Source: Actinomadura viridilutea
GTDB lineage: Bacteria; Actinomycetota; Actinomycetes; Streptosporangiales; Streptosporangiaceae
Length of the DNA stretch: 64,000 bases
NCBI GenBank assembly: GCA_003001795.1
Contig: PVNI01000012.1
Span: forward strand, 117,196 to 181,195
Reading direction: 5' to 3'
Shown: positions 51,775 through 61,806 of the stretch, one piece after another
Layout: every line of letters starts with the position of its first letter
Position numbering within the stretch: the stretch's first letter is position 1
Notes under the pieces: model-generated
What the model was told of the DNA's origin: nothing
Databases searched by the model: none
Seen by the model: only the letters and a program-made list of their open reading frames with translations
Program-made: the position numbers and the translations under genes

Positions 51775-52625
51775 TGTCGTCCCCCGGTACCGACGCGAAC
51801 GCGCGGACGGGCGACCGGGACGGCGGCGCGGCCGACGTGCTCCGCAAGATCGGGGCCGGCGCGGCCAACGTCGCCGTCAAGGAACCCGGCCGCTTCTTCG
51901 CCCTCTGCCTGGACACGTGCCGGGCGATGTTCATGTGGCCGTTCCAGTGGCGGGAGTTCATCCAGCAGGCCTGGTTCATCGTCTCGGTCACCGTGATCCC
52001 GACGATGCTGGTCGCCATCCCCTTCGGCGGCATCCTGTCGCTGCAGGTCGGCGGGCTGATCCGGCAGCTGGGCGCCCAGTCGTTCACCGGCGCGACCGCG
52101 GTGGTGGCGATCGTGCGGGAGGCCAGCCCGCTGGTCACCTCGCTGCTGGTGGCGGGCGCGGCGGGCTCGGCCATGTGCGCCGACATCGGCTCCCGCAAGA
52201 TCCGCGAGGAGATCGACGCGATGGAGGTGCTCGGCATCAACCCGCTGCACCGCCTCGTGGTGCCGCGCATGCTGGCCTGCGCGTTCGTGGCGCTGTTCCT
52301 CAACGGGCTGGTGTCGGTGGTCGGCCTGGTCGGCGGCTACACGTTCAACGTGCTGCTGCAGGACGGCACGCCGGGCGCCTACCTCGCCTCGTTCAACGCC
52401 ATCGCGCAGCTGCCCGACCTGGTCCAGGCCGAGGTCAAGGCGTTCGTGTTCGGCGTCACCGCCGGGCTGGTCGCCGCGTACAAGGGGCTGAACGCCAAGG
52501 GCGGCCCGAAGGGCGTGGGCGACGCGGTCAACCAGACCGTCGTGATCACGTTCATGCTGCTGTTCCTGGAGAACTTCCTGATCTCCACCCTGTACTTCCA
52601 GTTCGTCCCGCAGAAGGGCATGTGA
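51774..52625 (+). CDS. Mce permease YrbE-A (MlaE family)
   Basis: 283 aa integral membrane protein of five to six helices: QAWFIVSVTVIPTMLVAIPFGG and SLQVGGLIRQLGAQSFTGATA precede the MlaE motif (MCADIGSRKIREEIDAMEVLGINP), then RMLACAFVALFLNGL and a C-terminal helix with FLENFLISTLYF. Permease core for the MCE importer, paired with the next gene. ATG 51774 overlaps the mkl stop. Confidence 0.93.
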   Translation: MSSPGTDANARTGDRDGGAADVLRKIGAGAANVAVKEPGRFFALCLDTCRAMFMWPFQWREFIQQAWFIVSVTVIPTMLVAIPFGGILSLQVGGLIRQLGAQSFTGATAVVAIVREASPLVTSLLVAGAAGSAMCADIGSRKIREEIDAMEVLGINPLHRLVVPRMLACAFVALFLNGLVSVVGLVGGYTFNVLLQDGTPGAYLASFNAIAQLPDLVQAEVKAFVFGVTAGLVAAYKGLNAKGGPKGVGDAVNQTVVITFMLLFLENFLISTLYFQFVPQKGM

Positions 52626-52705
52626 GGCATGGCGAACGAGCGTGCGGGCGCCGGACTGCGAAGCGCGACGAGCCCGGCCCGTGAGCAGCGCGACGGAGCG
52701 CAGCC

Positions 52706-53557
52706 ATGAGCGCCGCGCCGGGCAGGACGGGGCGGGCCGTCGTCCGGGTGGTCAACCGCCCGCTGGAGCGGCTGGACGACTTCGGACACCAGCTGTCGTT
52801 CTACGCGCGGGCGTTCGCGTGGGTGTTCCGGGTGCTGCGCCGCTACCGCACCGAGGTGCTGCGGCTGCTCGCCGAGGTCAGCCTCGGCACCGGCGGACTC
52901 GCGGTGATCGGCGGCAGCGTGGTGATCGTCGGCTTCATGACGTTCTTCACCGGCAGCCAGGTCGGCCTGCAGGGCTACAACTCGCTGAACCAGATCGGCA
53001 CCGCCGCGTTCACCGGGTTCGTCGCGTCCTACTTCAACACGCGCGAGATCGCCCCGCTGGTGTCGGCGCTGGCGCTGTCGGCGACGGTGGGCTGCGGGTT
53101 CACCGCCCAGCTCGGCGCGATGCGGATCTCCGACGAGATCGACGCGCTGGAGGTCATGGCCGTCCCGTCGATGCCGTTCCTGGTGACGACGCGGCTGCTG
53201 GCCGGGATGATCGCGGTGATCCCGCTGTACATCGTGGGCCTGCTGGCCTCCTACGGCGCCACCCGGCTGATCGTGACGCTGTTCTACGAGCAGTCCACCG
53301 GCACCTACGACCACTATTTCCACTTGTTCCTGCCGCCGTACGACATCCTGTGGTCGTTCGGCAAAGTGATCATCTTCGCGATGCTGGTGATGCTGATCCA
53401 CTGCTACTACGGCTACAACGCCAGCGGTGGTCCGGCCGGCGTCGGCGTGGCGGTGGGCCGCGCCGTGCGCACGAGCATCGTCGTCATCAACGTGGCGGAC
53501 CTGCTGCTCGGCATGGCGATCTGGGGCGCCACCACGACCGTGCGGATCGCGGGGTGA
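52706..53557 (+). CDS. Mce permease YrbE-B (MlaE family)
   Basis: 283 aa, paralogue and partner of YrbE-A. MlaE motif AQLGAMRISDEIDALEVMAVPS; hydrophobic segments GGLAVIGGSVVIVGFMTFFTG, LLAGMIAVIPLYIVGLLAS, VIIFAMLVMLIHCYY. ATG 52706. An 80-bp gap to yrbE-A contains GCGCGACGAGC-like repeats of the kind frequent in this genome type; otherwise the operon is tight. Confidence 0.93.
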   Translation: MSAAPGRTGRAVVRVVNRPLERLDDFGHQLSFYARAFAWVFRVLRRYRTEVLRLLAEVSLGTGGLAVIGGSVVIVGFMTFFTGSQVGLQGYNSLNQIGTAAFTGFVASYFNTREIAPLVSALALSATVGCGFTAQLGAMRISDEIDALEVMAVPSMPFLVTTRLLAGMIAVIPLYIVGLLASYGATRLIVTLFYEQSTGTYDHYFHLFLPPYDILWSFGKVIIFAMLVMLIHCYYGYNASGGPAGVGVAVGRAVRTSIVVINVADLLLGMAIWGATTTVRIAG

Positions 53558-53564
53558 GGCGGCG

Positions 53565-54923
53565 ATGACGAACCTTCCGCAGAGCCCGTCGCGCCCGTTC
53601 GGCGGCCTGTCGCAAAAGATCCGCCACCGGCTGCTCGGGCTGTCCATGGTGCTGGTGATCGCCCTGCTGGTGGCGCTGACCGTGGCGCTGTTCAACAAGG
53701 CGCTCACCCCCGTCGTCCGGGTGAAGGTGGACGCCGAGCGGGCCGGGCTGCAGCTGCTGCCCCGCTCCGACGTCAAGGTCCGCGGGCTGATCGTGGGAGA
53801 GGTGCGCGGCACCCGCGCCACCGCCGACGGCGCGATCCTCGACCTGGCGATCGACCCGGACAAGGCGAAGCTGATCCCGCGCAACGTGCAGGCGCGGCTG
53901 CTGCCCAAGACGCTGTTCGGCGAGAAGTACGTCGACCTGCAGATCCCGGCGCAGCCGGGGCCGATGGGGCTGCGGCCCGGCCAGGTGATCCCGCAGGACC
54001 GCTCGCAGGCGGCGGTGGAGATCGACCAGGTGCTCGACAACCTGCTGCCGCTGCTGGAGGCGGTGCCGCCGGCCAAGCTCAACGCCGCGCTGAACGCGCT
54101 GGCGACCGCGCTGCAGGGCCGCGGCGACCAGATCGGCCGCAACCTGGAGCAGGCCGACGCGCTGCTCAAGAAGATCAACCCGGAGCTCGGCACGCTGGTG
54201 TACGACCTGCGGGCCCTGGCCGACACCGCCGACGTCTACGACCAGGCCGCGCCGGACCTGCTGCGGACGCTGCGCAACCTCAACGTCACCAGCGACACGG
54301 TCACCGAGAAGCGGGCCACGATCGAGGACCTGATCCCGCAGATCACCGGGTTCGCCGACAAGGGCGACCGGTTCATGCGCGTCAACGGCCCCAAGATCAT
54401 CGGGGTCAACATCGCCAACCGGGACGGGCTGGCGCTGATCGCCCGGTACTCGCCCGAGCTGCCGTGCGTGACCGAGGGGCTCATGAAGCTCCAGCCGCGG
54501 GCCGAGGAGGCGGGCGGCGGCCGCACCCCGACGTTCAACCTCACCATCGAGATCGTCAAGCCGCGGCCCGCGTACAAGTACCCGCTGGACCTGCCGGAGG
54601 CCAAGGACTACCGGGGGCCGCGCTGCTACGGCCTGCCCAACCCCAAGGTCCCGTTCCCCGACTACATGGCGCTGGACGGCACCCAGGACGACCTGTGGTG
54701 GAAGGACGCCCACGACCCGAACGAGCCGCTGCCGCCGGGCCACGGCAGCCGCGGCCGGGCCGTCTCGGGCGTGCTGGTCGACCCGGGCACGCGGATGAGC
54801 GGCACCGAGCAGGTCAAGGCCGTGGTGGGCCCGCTCACCCGGACCCCGTCCGACCAGGTCCCCGACGTGGCCGCGCTGCTGTTCGGGCCGCTGCTGGACG
54901 GATCGGTGGTGGAGGTCAAGTGA
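53565..54923 (+). CDS. Mce family protein, position A
   Basis: 452 aa. One N-terminal transmembrane helix (residues ~24-44, LSMVLVIALLVALTVALFN), the MCE domain (~55-135: LQLLPRSDVKVRGLIVGEVRG, LFGEKYVDLQIP), a long helical region forming the barrel/needle (140-330) and an extracytoplasmic tail with Cys residues (LPCVTEG, GPRCYGLPN). Six MCE chains are believed to form a hexameric lipid conduit. ATG 53565, 7 bp after yrbE-B. Confidence 0.92.
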   Translation: MTNLPQSPSRPFGGLSQKIRHRLLGLSMVLVIALLVALTVALFNKALTPVVRVKVDAERAGLQLLPRSDVKVRGLIVGEVRGTRATADGAILDLAIDPDKAKLIPRNVQARLLPKTLFGEKYVDLQIPAQPGPMGLRPGQVIPQDRSQAAVEIDQVLDNLLPLLEAVPPAKLNAALNALATALQGRGDQIGRNLEQADALLKKINPELGTLVYDLRALADTADVYDQAAPDLLRTLRNLNVTSDTVTEKRATIEDLIPQITGFADKGDRFMRVNGPKIIGVNIANRDGLALIARYSPELPCVTEGLMKLQPRAEEAGGGRTPTFNLTIEIVKPRPAYKYPLDLPEAKDYRGPRCYGLPNPKVPFPDYMALDGTQDDLWWKDAHDPNEPLPPGHGSRGRAVSGVLVDPGTRMSGTEQVKAVVGPLTRTPSDQVPDVAALLFGPLLDGSVVEVK

Positions 54924-54947
54924 GCGCCGTGGAACGCGGAGGAGGGC

Positions 54948-56009
54948 GTGGCCGTGGGTAAGACGACCAGCGCCGCGATCAAGCTGGGGATCTTCGTGGT
55001 CCTCACCTCCCTGGCGACCGGCGTGCTGGCGATGACGATCGCCAACGTGCGGTTCGGCGACACCCGCACCTACAAGGCGGTGTTCTCGGACGCGACCGGG
55101 CTGCTGGCCAACGACGACGTGCGGATCGCCGGGGTGCGCGTCGGACAGGTCGAGGACGTCCGGCTGTACCACGACCGCCTGGACGGCGGGAAGACGAAGG
55201 CGCTCGTCACGTTCAGCGTGCAGCGCGAGGGCCCGCTGCGGGCCGGGCTGCCGGAGTCGACCGGGGTGCAGCTGCGCTACCGCAACCTGATGGGGCAGCG
55301 GTACCTGTCGCTCAGCCAGGAGCAGCCGGGCCAGGTGAACGGCTACCTGCGGCCGGGCGCGATCATCCCCGACAGCAGGACCGAGGAGGCCCTCGACCTG
55401 ACCGCGCTGTTCAACGGGTTCCGCCCGCTGTTCCGCGCGCTGGAGCCGCAGGACGTCAACAAGCTGGCGTTCGAGATCGTCCAGGTCCTGCAGGGCGAGG
55501 CCGGCACCGTCAACAGCCTGCTGGCGCACCTGGCGTCCCTGACCGACACGCTGGCCGACCGGGACCGCGTGATCGGCGAAGTGATCACCAACCTGAACAA
55601 CGTGCTGGGCGCCGTCGAGTCCCGGCACACCGAGATCAACAAGCTGATCGTCGACCTGCGCGCGCTGGTCGGCGGGGTGGCGTCGGACCGCGAGGCGATC
55701 TTCGAGTCGGTGGAGGCGCTCAACGGGCTGAGCGAGACCACCGCGGCGCTGCTCAAGGACGCGCGCCCCGACGTGCGCGACGACATCGCCGGGCTGCGCC
55801 GGCTGACCGCGACCCTCTACGCCAACGAGAAGGACCTGGACAAGGCGCTCAAGCGGACCCCGGACCGGATGGAGAAGCTGGTCCACATCTCCTCCTACGG
55901 GTCCTGGTTCAACATGTACCTCTGCGGCCTCGACGCGCGGGTGCGGCTGCCGGGCGGCCCGGTCTACCAGACCCCGGCGATCGTGAACGAGAACGCGAGG
56001 TGCAAGTAG
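54948..56009 (+). CDS. Mce family protein, position B
   Basis: 353 aa. Anchor helix residues ~10-28 (AIKLGIFVVLTSLATGVLAM), MCE domain ~35-125 (ATGLLANDDVRIAGVRVGQVEDV, LRYRNLMGQRYLSLSQ), long helical domain with a heptad-rich stretch, and a short C-terminal end with Cys pairs (YLCGLDARV, NARCK). GTG 54948 has GGAGG 5 nt upstream; GTG 54954 is an alternative. Confidence 0.92.
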   Translation: MAVGKTTSAAIKLGIFVVLTSLATGVLAMTIANVRFGDTRTYKAVFSDATGLLANDDVRIAGVRVGQVEDVRLYHDRLDGGKTKALVTFSVQREGPLRAGLPESTGVQLRYRNLMGQRYLSLSQEQPGQVNGYLRPGAIIPDSRTEEALDLTALFNGFRPLFRALEPQDVNKLAFEIVQVLQGEAGTVNSLLAHLASLTDTLADRDRVIGEVITNLNNVLGAVESRHTEINKLIVDLRALVGGVASDREAIFESVEALNGLSETTAALLKDARPDVRDDIAGLRRLTATLYANEKDLDKALKRTPDRMEKLVHISSYGSWFNMYLCGLDARVRLPGGPVYQTPAIVNENARCK

Positions 56010-57098
56010 ATGAGGATCCCGTTCCGGGAGCGCAACCCGGTCCCCATCGCGCTCACCGCGTTCGCGGCCATCGCCGGCGCGCTGCTGGTGGCGCTGAACC
56101 TGGAGAACCTGCCGCTGGTCAACGGGCAGCGCACCTACACCGCGGACTTCGCCGAGGCGGCCGGGCTCAAGGCGGACGAGGAGGTGCGCATCGCCGGGGT
56201 CAAGGTCGGCAAGGTGACCGGGCTGGAGCTGGCCGGCGACCACGTCAAGGTCACCTTCCGGGTGGACGACGAGGTGCGCCTGGGCTGGAAGACCCAGGCC
56301 GCCATCAAGATCAAGACGGTGCTGGGCGCGCACTACCTGGAGCTGAAGCCGGACGGCGGCGGGCGGCTGAAGCACATCCCGCGCGAGCGCACCAGCACCC
56401 CGTTCGAGGTCGTCCCGGCGATCGGCGAGCTGAGCCGGCGCGTCGAGCAGATCGACACGGCCCAGCTGGCCAAGTCGTTCGACGTGCTGTCGGACACCTT
56501 CCAGAACTCCCCCGACGAGATCCGCGCCGCGCTGCAGGGGCTGCGGCGGCTGTCGCACACGGTGGCGTCCCGCGACGACGAGCTGCACGAGCTGGCCGAC
56601 CGCGCCAAGGACGTCTCGCGGCTGCTGGCCGACCGCAACCAGGACTTCGTGCGGCTGCTGCGGGACGGCGACCAGATCCTGCGCGAGGTGCAGGCCCGCC
56701 GCGCGGTGATCCACCAGCTGCTGGTCAACACGGTGGCGCTGACCCAGCAGGTCAACGCGCTGATCAAGGAGAACGAGGCGCAGCTGAAGCCGATGCTGGA
56801 GAACCTGGAGCGGGTGAACCGGATCCTGCTGCGCAACCAGGAGAACCTGGACCGCATGATCAAGCTGTTCGCCCCGTTCACCCGGCAGTTCGCCGACGTC
56901 ACCGGGTCCGGCCGCTGGTTCGACGCCTACCTGCAGAACATCCTCCCGATCCCGGCGTCCATCCAGGCCCCCTCGTCCGGCGGCGGGACGCAGGACGGCG
57001 CGGGCGCGCGGAGCGGCACCGGGCAGCGGCAGAACGGAGGTCGGACAGGGCAGTCAGGCGACCGGCAGGGCAACAGCGTGTTGCCGTTCCTCCCGTGA
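56010..57098 (+). CDS. Mce family protein, position C
   Basis: 362 aa. Anchor helix ~10-28 (PVPIALTAFAAIAGALLVAL), MCE domain ~38-115 (AAGLKADEEVRIAGVKVGKVTG, IKIKTVLGAHYLELKP), then long coiled-coil helices (to ~310) and a Gly/Gln/Ser-rich C-terminal tail. ATG 56010 starts right after the mceB stop (TAGATG). Confidence 0.92.
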   Translation: MRIPFRERNPVPIALTAFAAIAGALLVALNLENLPLVNGQRTYTADFAEAAGLKADEEVRIAGVKVGKVTGLELAGDHVKVTFRVDDEVRLGWKTQAAIKIKTVLGAHYLELKPDGGGRLKHIPRERTSTPFEVVPAIGELSRRVEQIDTAQLAKSFDVLSDTFQNSPDEIRAALQGLRRLSHTVASRDDELHELADRAKDVSRLLADRNQDFVRLLRDGDQILREVQARRAVIHQLLVNTVALTQQVNALIKENEAQLKPMLENLERVNRILLRNQENLDRMIKLFAPFTRQFADVTGSGRWFDAYLQNILPIPASIQAPSSGGGTQDGAGARSGTGQRQNGGRTGQSGDRQGNSVLPFLP

Positions 57099-57130
57099 GT
57101 CTCCCGTGAGCGAGCAGCAGGCAGGCATCC

Positions 57131-58453
57131 GTGCGTAACCAAGGAACCATCCTCCGCCTCGGCGGCGCCGTCCTCGCCGCCGCCGTGCTGGCGGCCGTGC
57201 TCGTGGCGGTGCTGCGGGAGCCCGAGCAGAAGCACCTGACGGCCTACTTCACCCGGACCGTCGGTCTGTACCCCGGCGCCGACGTGCGGATCCTCGGCAT
57301 CCCCGTCGGGAAGGTCACCGAGGTCACCCCGGTCGGCGGCTCGGTGCGGGTGAAGATGCGCTACGAGGCCAAGTACAAGGTGCCCGCCGACGTCCAGGCC
57401 GTCATCGTCAACCAGACGATCGTGGCCGACCGGTACGTCCAGCTCACCCCCGTCTACAAGGGCGGCCCGGTGCTGGCCGACGGGGCGACGCTGGCGGTCA
57501 ACCGCACCCAGGTCCCGGTCGAGGTCGACCAGGTCGGCTCCAGCCTCAACGAGCTGTCCAAGGCGCTCGGCCCGCAGGGCGCCAACTCCGAGGGGGCCCT
57601 GTCGCGGCTGCTGCAGGTCGGCGCGGACACCCTGCAGGGCCAGGGCGAGGACATCCGGCAGACCATCACCGACACGTCCGAGCTGCTGAGCACGCTGAGC
57701 GAGGACCGCGAGGACGTGGCGCAGACCATCGAGAACCTGCGGATCATCACCCGCGCGCTCAAGGACAACGACGCGCAGGTCCAGCAGTTCAACCGCCACC
57801 TCAGCAGCGTGTCGGCGCAGCTGGCGGCCGAGAAGGAGGAGCTGAGCGCGGCGCTGAACGCCCTCGGCCCGACGCTGCGCAACGTGCAGCGGTTCGTCAA
57901 GGAGAACCGCAAGGAGCTGTCGGACAACGTGCGGCAGCTCGCGCAGATCACCGGCGTGCTGGTCAAGGAGAAGGAGGCGCTGGCCGAGCTGCTCACCACC
58001 GCGCCGCTGGCCATCAACAACCTGGGCCGCGCCTACGACCCGATCAGCGGCACCATCCACAACCGGGTGAACTTCGTGCAGTTCGAGAACCTGGCCGACT
58101 GGGTGTGCTCGCTGGCGTACTCGGTGGGCACCCCCGCCAAGCAGTGCCTGGACTTCGTCACCCCCTACAACGGCATCGGCAAGGCGCTCACCGGGCTCAG
58201 CCTGGACCTGTCCTGGATCACCGCGCTGACCACCCACTACGACCCCGAGCCGATCCCGCCGGACGCCTACGGGCCCAACGCGGGCGCGGGCTCGGCCGCG
58301 AGCGCGTCGACCAAGTCGTCCAAGTCGGCCAAGTCGTCTAAGGCGGGGAAGGCCGGCCGCGACGCCGGCGGCCGGGACGCCGACGCGGCGGGCGCCCGGC
58401 AGAACACCAGGCCGAAGGACTTCACGGCACTGCTGCCAGGAGGTGGCCGATGA
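57131..58453 (+). CDS. Mce family protein, position D
   Basis: 440 aa. Anchor helix ~8-28, MCE domain ~38-115 (GLYPGADVRILGIPVGKVTEV, IVNQTIVADRYVQLTP), helical domain to ~320, Cys pair (DWVCSLAYS, AKQCLDF) and a Ser/Lys/Ala tail with SKSSKSAKSSKAGKAG. GTG 57131. The end overlaps mceE (ATGA). Confidence 0.92.
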   Translation: MRNQGTILRLGGAVLAAAVLAAVLVAVLREPEQKHLTAYFTRTVGLYPGADVRILGIPVGKVTEVTPVGGSVRVKMRYEAKYKVPADVQAVIVNQTIVADRYVQLTPVYKGGPVLADGATLAVNRTQVPVEVDQVGSSLNELSKALGPQGANSEGALSRLLQVGADTLQGQGEDIRQTITDTSELLSTLSEDREDVAQTIENLRIITRALKDNDAQVQQFNRHLSSVSAQLAAEKEELSAALNALGPTLRNVQRFVKENRKELSDNVRQLAQITGVLVKEKEALAELLTTAPLAINNLGRAYDPISGTIHNRVNFVQFENLADWVCSLAYSVGTPAKQCLDFVTPYNGIGKALTGLSLDLSWITALTTHYDPEPIPPDAYGPNAGAGSAASASTKSSKSAKSSKAGKAGRDAGGRDADAAGARQNTRPKDFTALLPGGGR

Positions 58454-59751
58454 TCAGGCGGCGAGCCGGTGAGCGCGCGCGGCGCCGCGGCGGACGGACG
58501 GCGGCCGCGGCCGCCCGGCGGCTGGGAGCGGTGACGCTGGCGGCCGCGACCGTGCTGTCGGGCTGCTCGTTCCGCGGCGTGGACTCGCTCCCGCTGCCCG
58601 GCGGCCCGGACCTGGGCTCCGACCCCAAGACCATCAAGATCGAGTTCGCCAACGTGCTGGACCTGGTGCCGCAGTCGGTGGTGAAGGTCAACGACGTGTC
58701 GGTCGGCAAGGTCGAGAAGGTGGACCTGGCGGGCGGGCCCGGCGGCTGGTACGCCGTGGTCACCGCCAAGGTGCGCCGGGACGTGCGGCTGCCCGACAAC
58801 GCCGTCGCCTCGATCAACCAGACCAGCCTGCTGGGGGAGAAGTTCGTGGCGCTGTCCGCCCCGACCAGCGAGCCGCCGCGCGGCGAGCTGGGGTCGGGCG
58901 ACGTCATCCCGCTGTCGCGCACCCGGCAGGGCACCGAGGTCGAGACGGTGCTGTCGGCGATGTCGATGCTGCTCAACAACGGCGGCCTGGAACAGATCTC
59001 CACGATCACCCATGAGCTGAACGCGGCGATGAGCGGCCGCGAGCCGCAGATCCGGTCGGTGCTCAACCGGGTGAACACCTTCGTCGGCACCCTGGACCGC
59101 AACCGCGCCGCGATCACCCGGGCGCTGGACAGCATCGACCGGCTGACCGCCAAGCTGTCGGCCGAGCGGCGCACGATCACCGACACCGCCGACCGCACCG
59201 GCCCGGCCATCGAGATCCTGCGCCGCAACCGCGCCGACCTGACCAAGATGCTGGTCAGCCTGGACAAGCTCAGCCGCACCACCACCGACGTGGTCAACAA
59301 GTCGCACGCCGAGCTGGTGGCCAACCTGCGCGACCTCGACACGATCCTGCGCGAGCTCAACAAGGCGGGCGAGAACCTGCCCAAGTCGCTGGAGAGCCTG
59401 CTGACGTTCCCGTTCCCGCCCACGTTCGGCAACGTCATCCGGGGCGACTACGGCAACGTGCGGCTCACCGTCGACCTGGACCTGGAGAACCTCGCCCGCA
59501 ACCTGTTCGGCGGCACCGAGCTGGAGGCGCTCGTGGGCAGCGGCCGACGGATGCGCGACATGCTCACCGTCCCGAACGTGACGCTGCCGCAGACGCCGCT
59601 CGGCGTGCTGCCGCAGACGCCCGGCGGCGGCCTGCCGGGGCTCGCTCCGCAGGGCGGCCAGAACGGCCAGTCCGGCGGCGGCCGGAGCCGACCGGGCGCG
59701 ATGGCGCCGCACCGCGATCTGGAGACGCTGATGACGGGGGGCCTGTCGTGA
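58450..59751 (+). CDS. Mce family lipoprotein, position E
   Basis: 433 aa. The only lipoprotein of the six: signal with lipobox TVLSGCSF, Cys near residue 38, which is the usual property of MceE. MCE domain ~60-140 (NVLDLVPQSVVKVNDVSVGKV, NQTSLLGEKFVALSAP). Long helical region, then a Pro/Gly/Gln tail. ATG 58450 overlaps mceD; a final GTGA overlap leads to mceF. Confidence 0.93.
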   Translation: MIRRRAGERARRRGGRTAAAAARRLGAVTLAAATVLSGCSFRGVDSLPLPGGPDLGSDPKTIKIEFANVLDLVPQSVVKVNDVSVGKVEKVDLAGGPGGWYAVVTAKVRRDVRLPDNAVASINQTSLLGEKFVALSAPTSEPPRGELGSGDVIPLSRTRQGTEVETVLSAMSMLLNNGGLEQISTITHELNAAMSGREPQIRSVLNRVNTFVGTLDRNRAAITRALDSIDRLTAKLSAERRTITDTADRTGPAIEILRRNRADLTKMLVSLDKLSRTTTDVVNKSHAELVANLRDLDTILRELNKAGENLPKSLESLLTFPFPPTFGNVIRGDYGNVRLTVDLDLENLARNLFGGTELEALVGSGRRMRDMLTVPNVTLPQTPLGVLPQTPGGGLPGLAPQGGQNGQSGGGRSRPGAMAPHRDLETLMTGGLS

Positions 59752-61229
59752 TCCTCAAACCGGGCGTCAAGATCCAGCTGCTGGTCTTCGCGGTCATCAC
59801 CGTGATCGGCGTGTACGTGGTGTCGGTCGACTACATCCGGCTGGGCCGCGAGGTCTTCAACCGGCAGTACACCGCCTACGTCGACCTCACCGACTCCGGC
59901 GGCGTGTTCACCGGCGCCGAGGTGACCTACCGCGGCGTGCCGGTCGGCCGGGTCGGCCCGATCCAGCTCACCCGGGACGGCATCCGCGTCCGGCTGGACC
60001 TCGAACGGGGCCGCCCCATCCCCCGCGACGGGCTGATCGCCGTGGTGGCCAACCGCTCCGCGGTCGGCGAGCAGTACATCGACCTGCAGCCTTCCCGGGA
60101 CGGCCGCCCCTACCTCCACGAGTACGTCGACGGCAAGCCGTACACGATCCCGCGGCAGAACACCCGGCTGCCGGTGTCCACCGCCGAGCTGCTGCGCAAC
60201 GTCAACACGCTGATCGACCGCAACAACCTCAAGCCGGAGAACCTGCGCACCATCGTCGACGAGCTGGACAAGGCGTTCTCCGGCACGTCCGCCGACCTGC
60301 AGCGGATCCTCGACGACACCGACCGGCTGCTCAAGACCGCCGACAAGGCGTACCCGGCCACCAAGGAGCTGCTCGACAACAGCCGCACCGTGCTGGACAC
60401 CCAGCGCCGCCAGGGCGCCGACATCCGGGCCTTCGCGCGCAACCTCAACGAGCTGACCGGCCAGCTGCGCCGCGACGACCCGGCGCTGCGCTCCACCGTC
60501 GACGCCGCGCCGTCCGCGGTCGGCCAGCTCGACGCCACGGTCGACACCCTGGCGCCCACCCTGCCGGTGCTGCTCGCCAACATGACCAGCACCGGGCAGG
60601 TCATCGCGTCCCGGCAGGACGGTCTGCGGTCGCTGTTCATCCTGTACCCGATCACCGTGGCCGGGGCGTTCACCGTGACGCCGGGCGACGGCACCCAGCA
60701 CCTCGGCATGGCCCTCAACATCAACGCGCCGGCGCCGTGCACCAAGGGCTACGAGAAGACGCCGCGCCGCTGGCCGCAGTTCACCGGCCCCAAGGAGCCG
60801 CCGCTGAACGCCGGGTGCAAGGACGCCCCCGACTCGGGCAAGGCCGTCCGCGGGGCGCGCAACTTCCCCAAGGAGGCCATCCGCCCGTACCCGAAGGTCC
60901 CCGAGGGCGCCACCGACGGCGCCGGGTTCCCGCCCGGCGGCGCGGACGGCTCCGGAGAAGGGGCGCGCAAGGCGTCCGGGGACGAGAAGACGGACGAGCC
61001 GAAGCGGGCCGCGAGCGACGGCGACGACGCCGTCCAGCCCCAGACCGCCACCGTCTCCGTCCCGCTCGGCCCCACCCGCGTGGAATTGGCCGGGTACGAT
61101 CCATCGACCGGATGGGTCTACGGGCCGGACGGCAAGCGCTACGGCATGGGCTGGACGGGCGGCCAGGAGCGGCTGCTGGGCGACGCGTCCTGGAAGATGC
61201 TTCTGCTGGGCCCGCTGGGGTTGAACTGA
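59748..61229 (+). CDS. Mce family protein, position F
   Basis: 493 aa. Anchor helix ~8-28 (IQLLVFAVITVIGVYVVSVD), MCE domain ~38-120 (SGGVFTGAEVTYRGVPVGRVG, NRSAVGEQYIDLQPS), helical domain, then an extracytoplasmic part with two Cys (APCTKGYEK, AGCKDAPD) and a charged linker before a conserved-looking end (VELAGYDPSTGWVYGPDGKR). GTG 59748. Last MCE subunit. Confidence 0.92.
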   Translation: MILKPGVKIQLLVFAVITVIGVYVVSVDYIRLGREVFNRQYTAYVDLTDSGGVFTGAEVTYRGVPVGRVGPIQLTRDGIRVRLDLERGRPIPRDGLIAVVANRSAVGEQYIDLQPSRDGRPYLHEYVDGKPYTIPRQNTRLPVSTAELLRNVNTLIDRNNLKPENLRTIVDELDKAFSGTSADLQRILDDTDRLLKTADKAYPATKELLDNSRTVLDTQRRQGADIRAFARNLNELTGQLRRDDPALRSTVDAAPSAVGQLDATVDTLAPTLPVLLANMTSTGQVIASRQDGLRSLFILYPITVAGAFTVTPGDGTQHLGMALNINAPAPCTKGYEKTPRRWPQFTGPKEPPLNAGCKDAPDSGKAVRGARNFPKEAIRPYPKVPEGATDGAGFPPGGADGSGEGARKASGDEKTDEPKRAASDGDDAVQPQTATVSVPLGPTRVELAGYDPSTGWVYGPDGKRYGMGWTGGQERLLGDASWKMLLLGPLGLN

Positions 61230-61284
61230 CGACTGCGGCCGGGCTGCTCCCGCCGAGGCCGATCCCTGTGAAGGAGGCGACGCG

Positions 61285-61806
61285 ATGAGGTACGGCGCGA
61301 CCAGCGCGATCGACGCCGAGGCGTCGCGCGGGCGCCGGACCGTCCTGACCGTGCTCGGTGTGCTGGCCGTCGGGCTCGCCGTGGCGGTGGGGGTGTTCGG
61401 CTACCGGTACTGGAAGGCGGAGGAGGAGGAACGGCAGCGCGCCGCCGCCGTCCAGGCCGCCCGGCAGACCGCGGTGAACCTGGCCAGCCTCGACTACCGC
61501 GACGTCCAGAAGGGCGTCGACCGGGTGCTGGCCGGGATGACCGGCGAGGTCCGCAACCAGTGGGCCACCCAGGCCAAGACCATCGTCGACACGGCCACCA
61601 AGGCGCAGACCATGTCGCAGGTGCAGCAGGTGCGCGCCGGGGTGGTCTCGATGGACGGCGACTCGGCGGAGGTGATCGTGGCGATCACCGCGACCGTCAC
61701 CAACCCGAAGGTGCCCCAGGGCTCCCCCCGGTACTACCGCTTCTCGATGGATATGACCCGCACCGACGGGCGCTGGCTCGTCTCGAACCTCGGACTTGTC
61801 CCATGA
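61285..61806 (+). CDS. Mce-associated membrane protein (Mas), first
   Basis: 173 aa. One transmembrane helix ~20-42 (VLTVLGVLAVGLAVAVGVFGYR), a short charged segment, then the conserved Mas domain (ARQTAVNLASLDYRDVQKGVDRVLAG...) with a beta-rich C-terminus (TRTDGRWLVSNLGLV). Mas proteins stabilise Mce complexes. ATG 61285 after GGAGGCGACG; ATGA-type overlap with the next gene. Confidence 0.88.
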   Translation: MRYGATSAIDAEASRGRRTVLTVLGVLAVGLAVAVGVFGYRYWKAEEEERQRAAAVQAARQTAVNLASLDYRDVQKGVDRVLAGMTGEVRNQWATQAKTIVDTATKAQTMSQVQQVRAGVVSMDGDSAEVIVAITATVTNPKVPQGSPRYYRFSMDMTRTDGRWLVSNLGLVP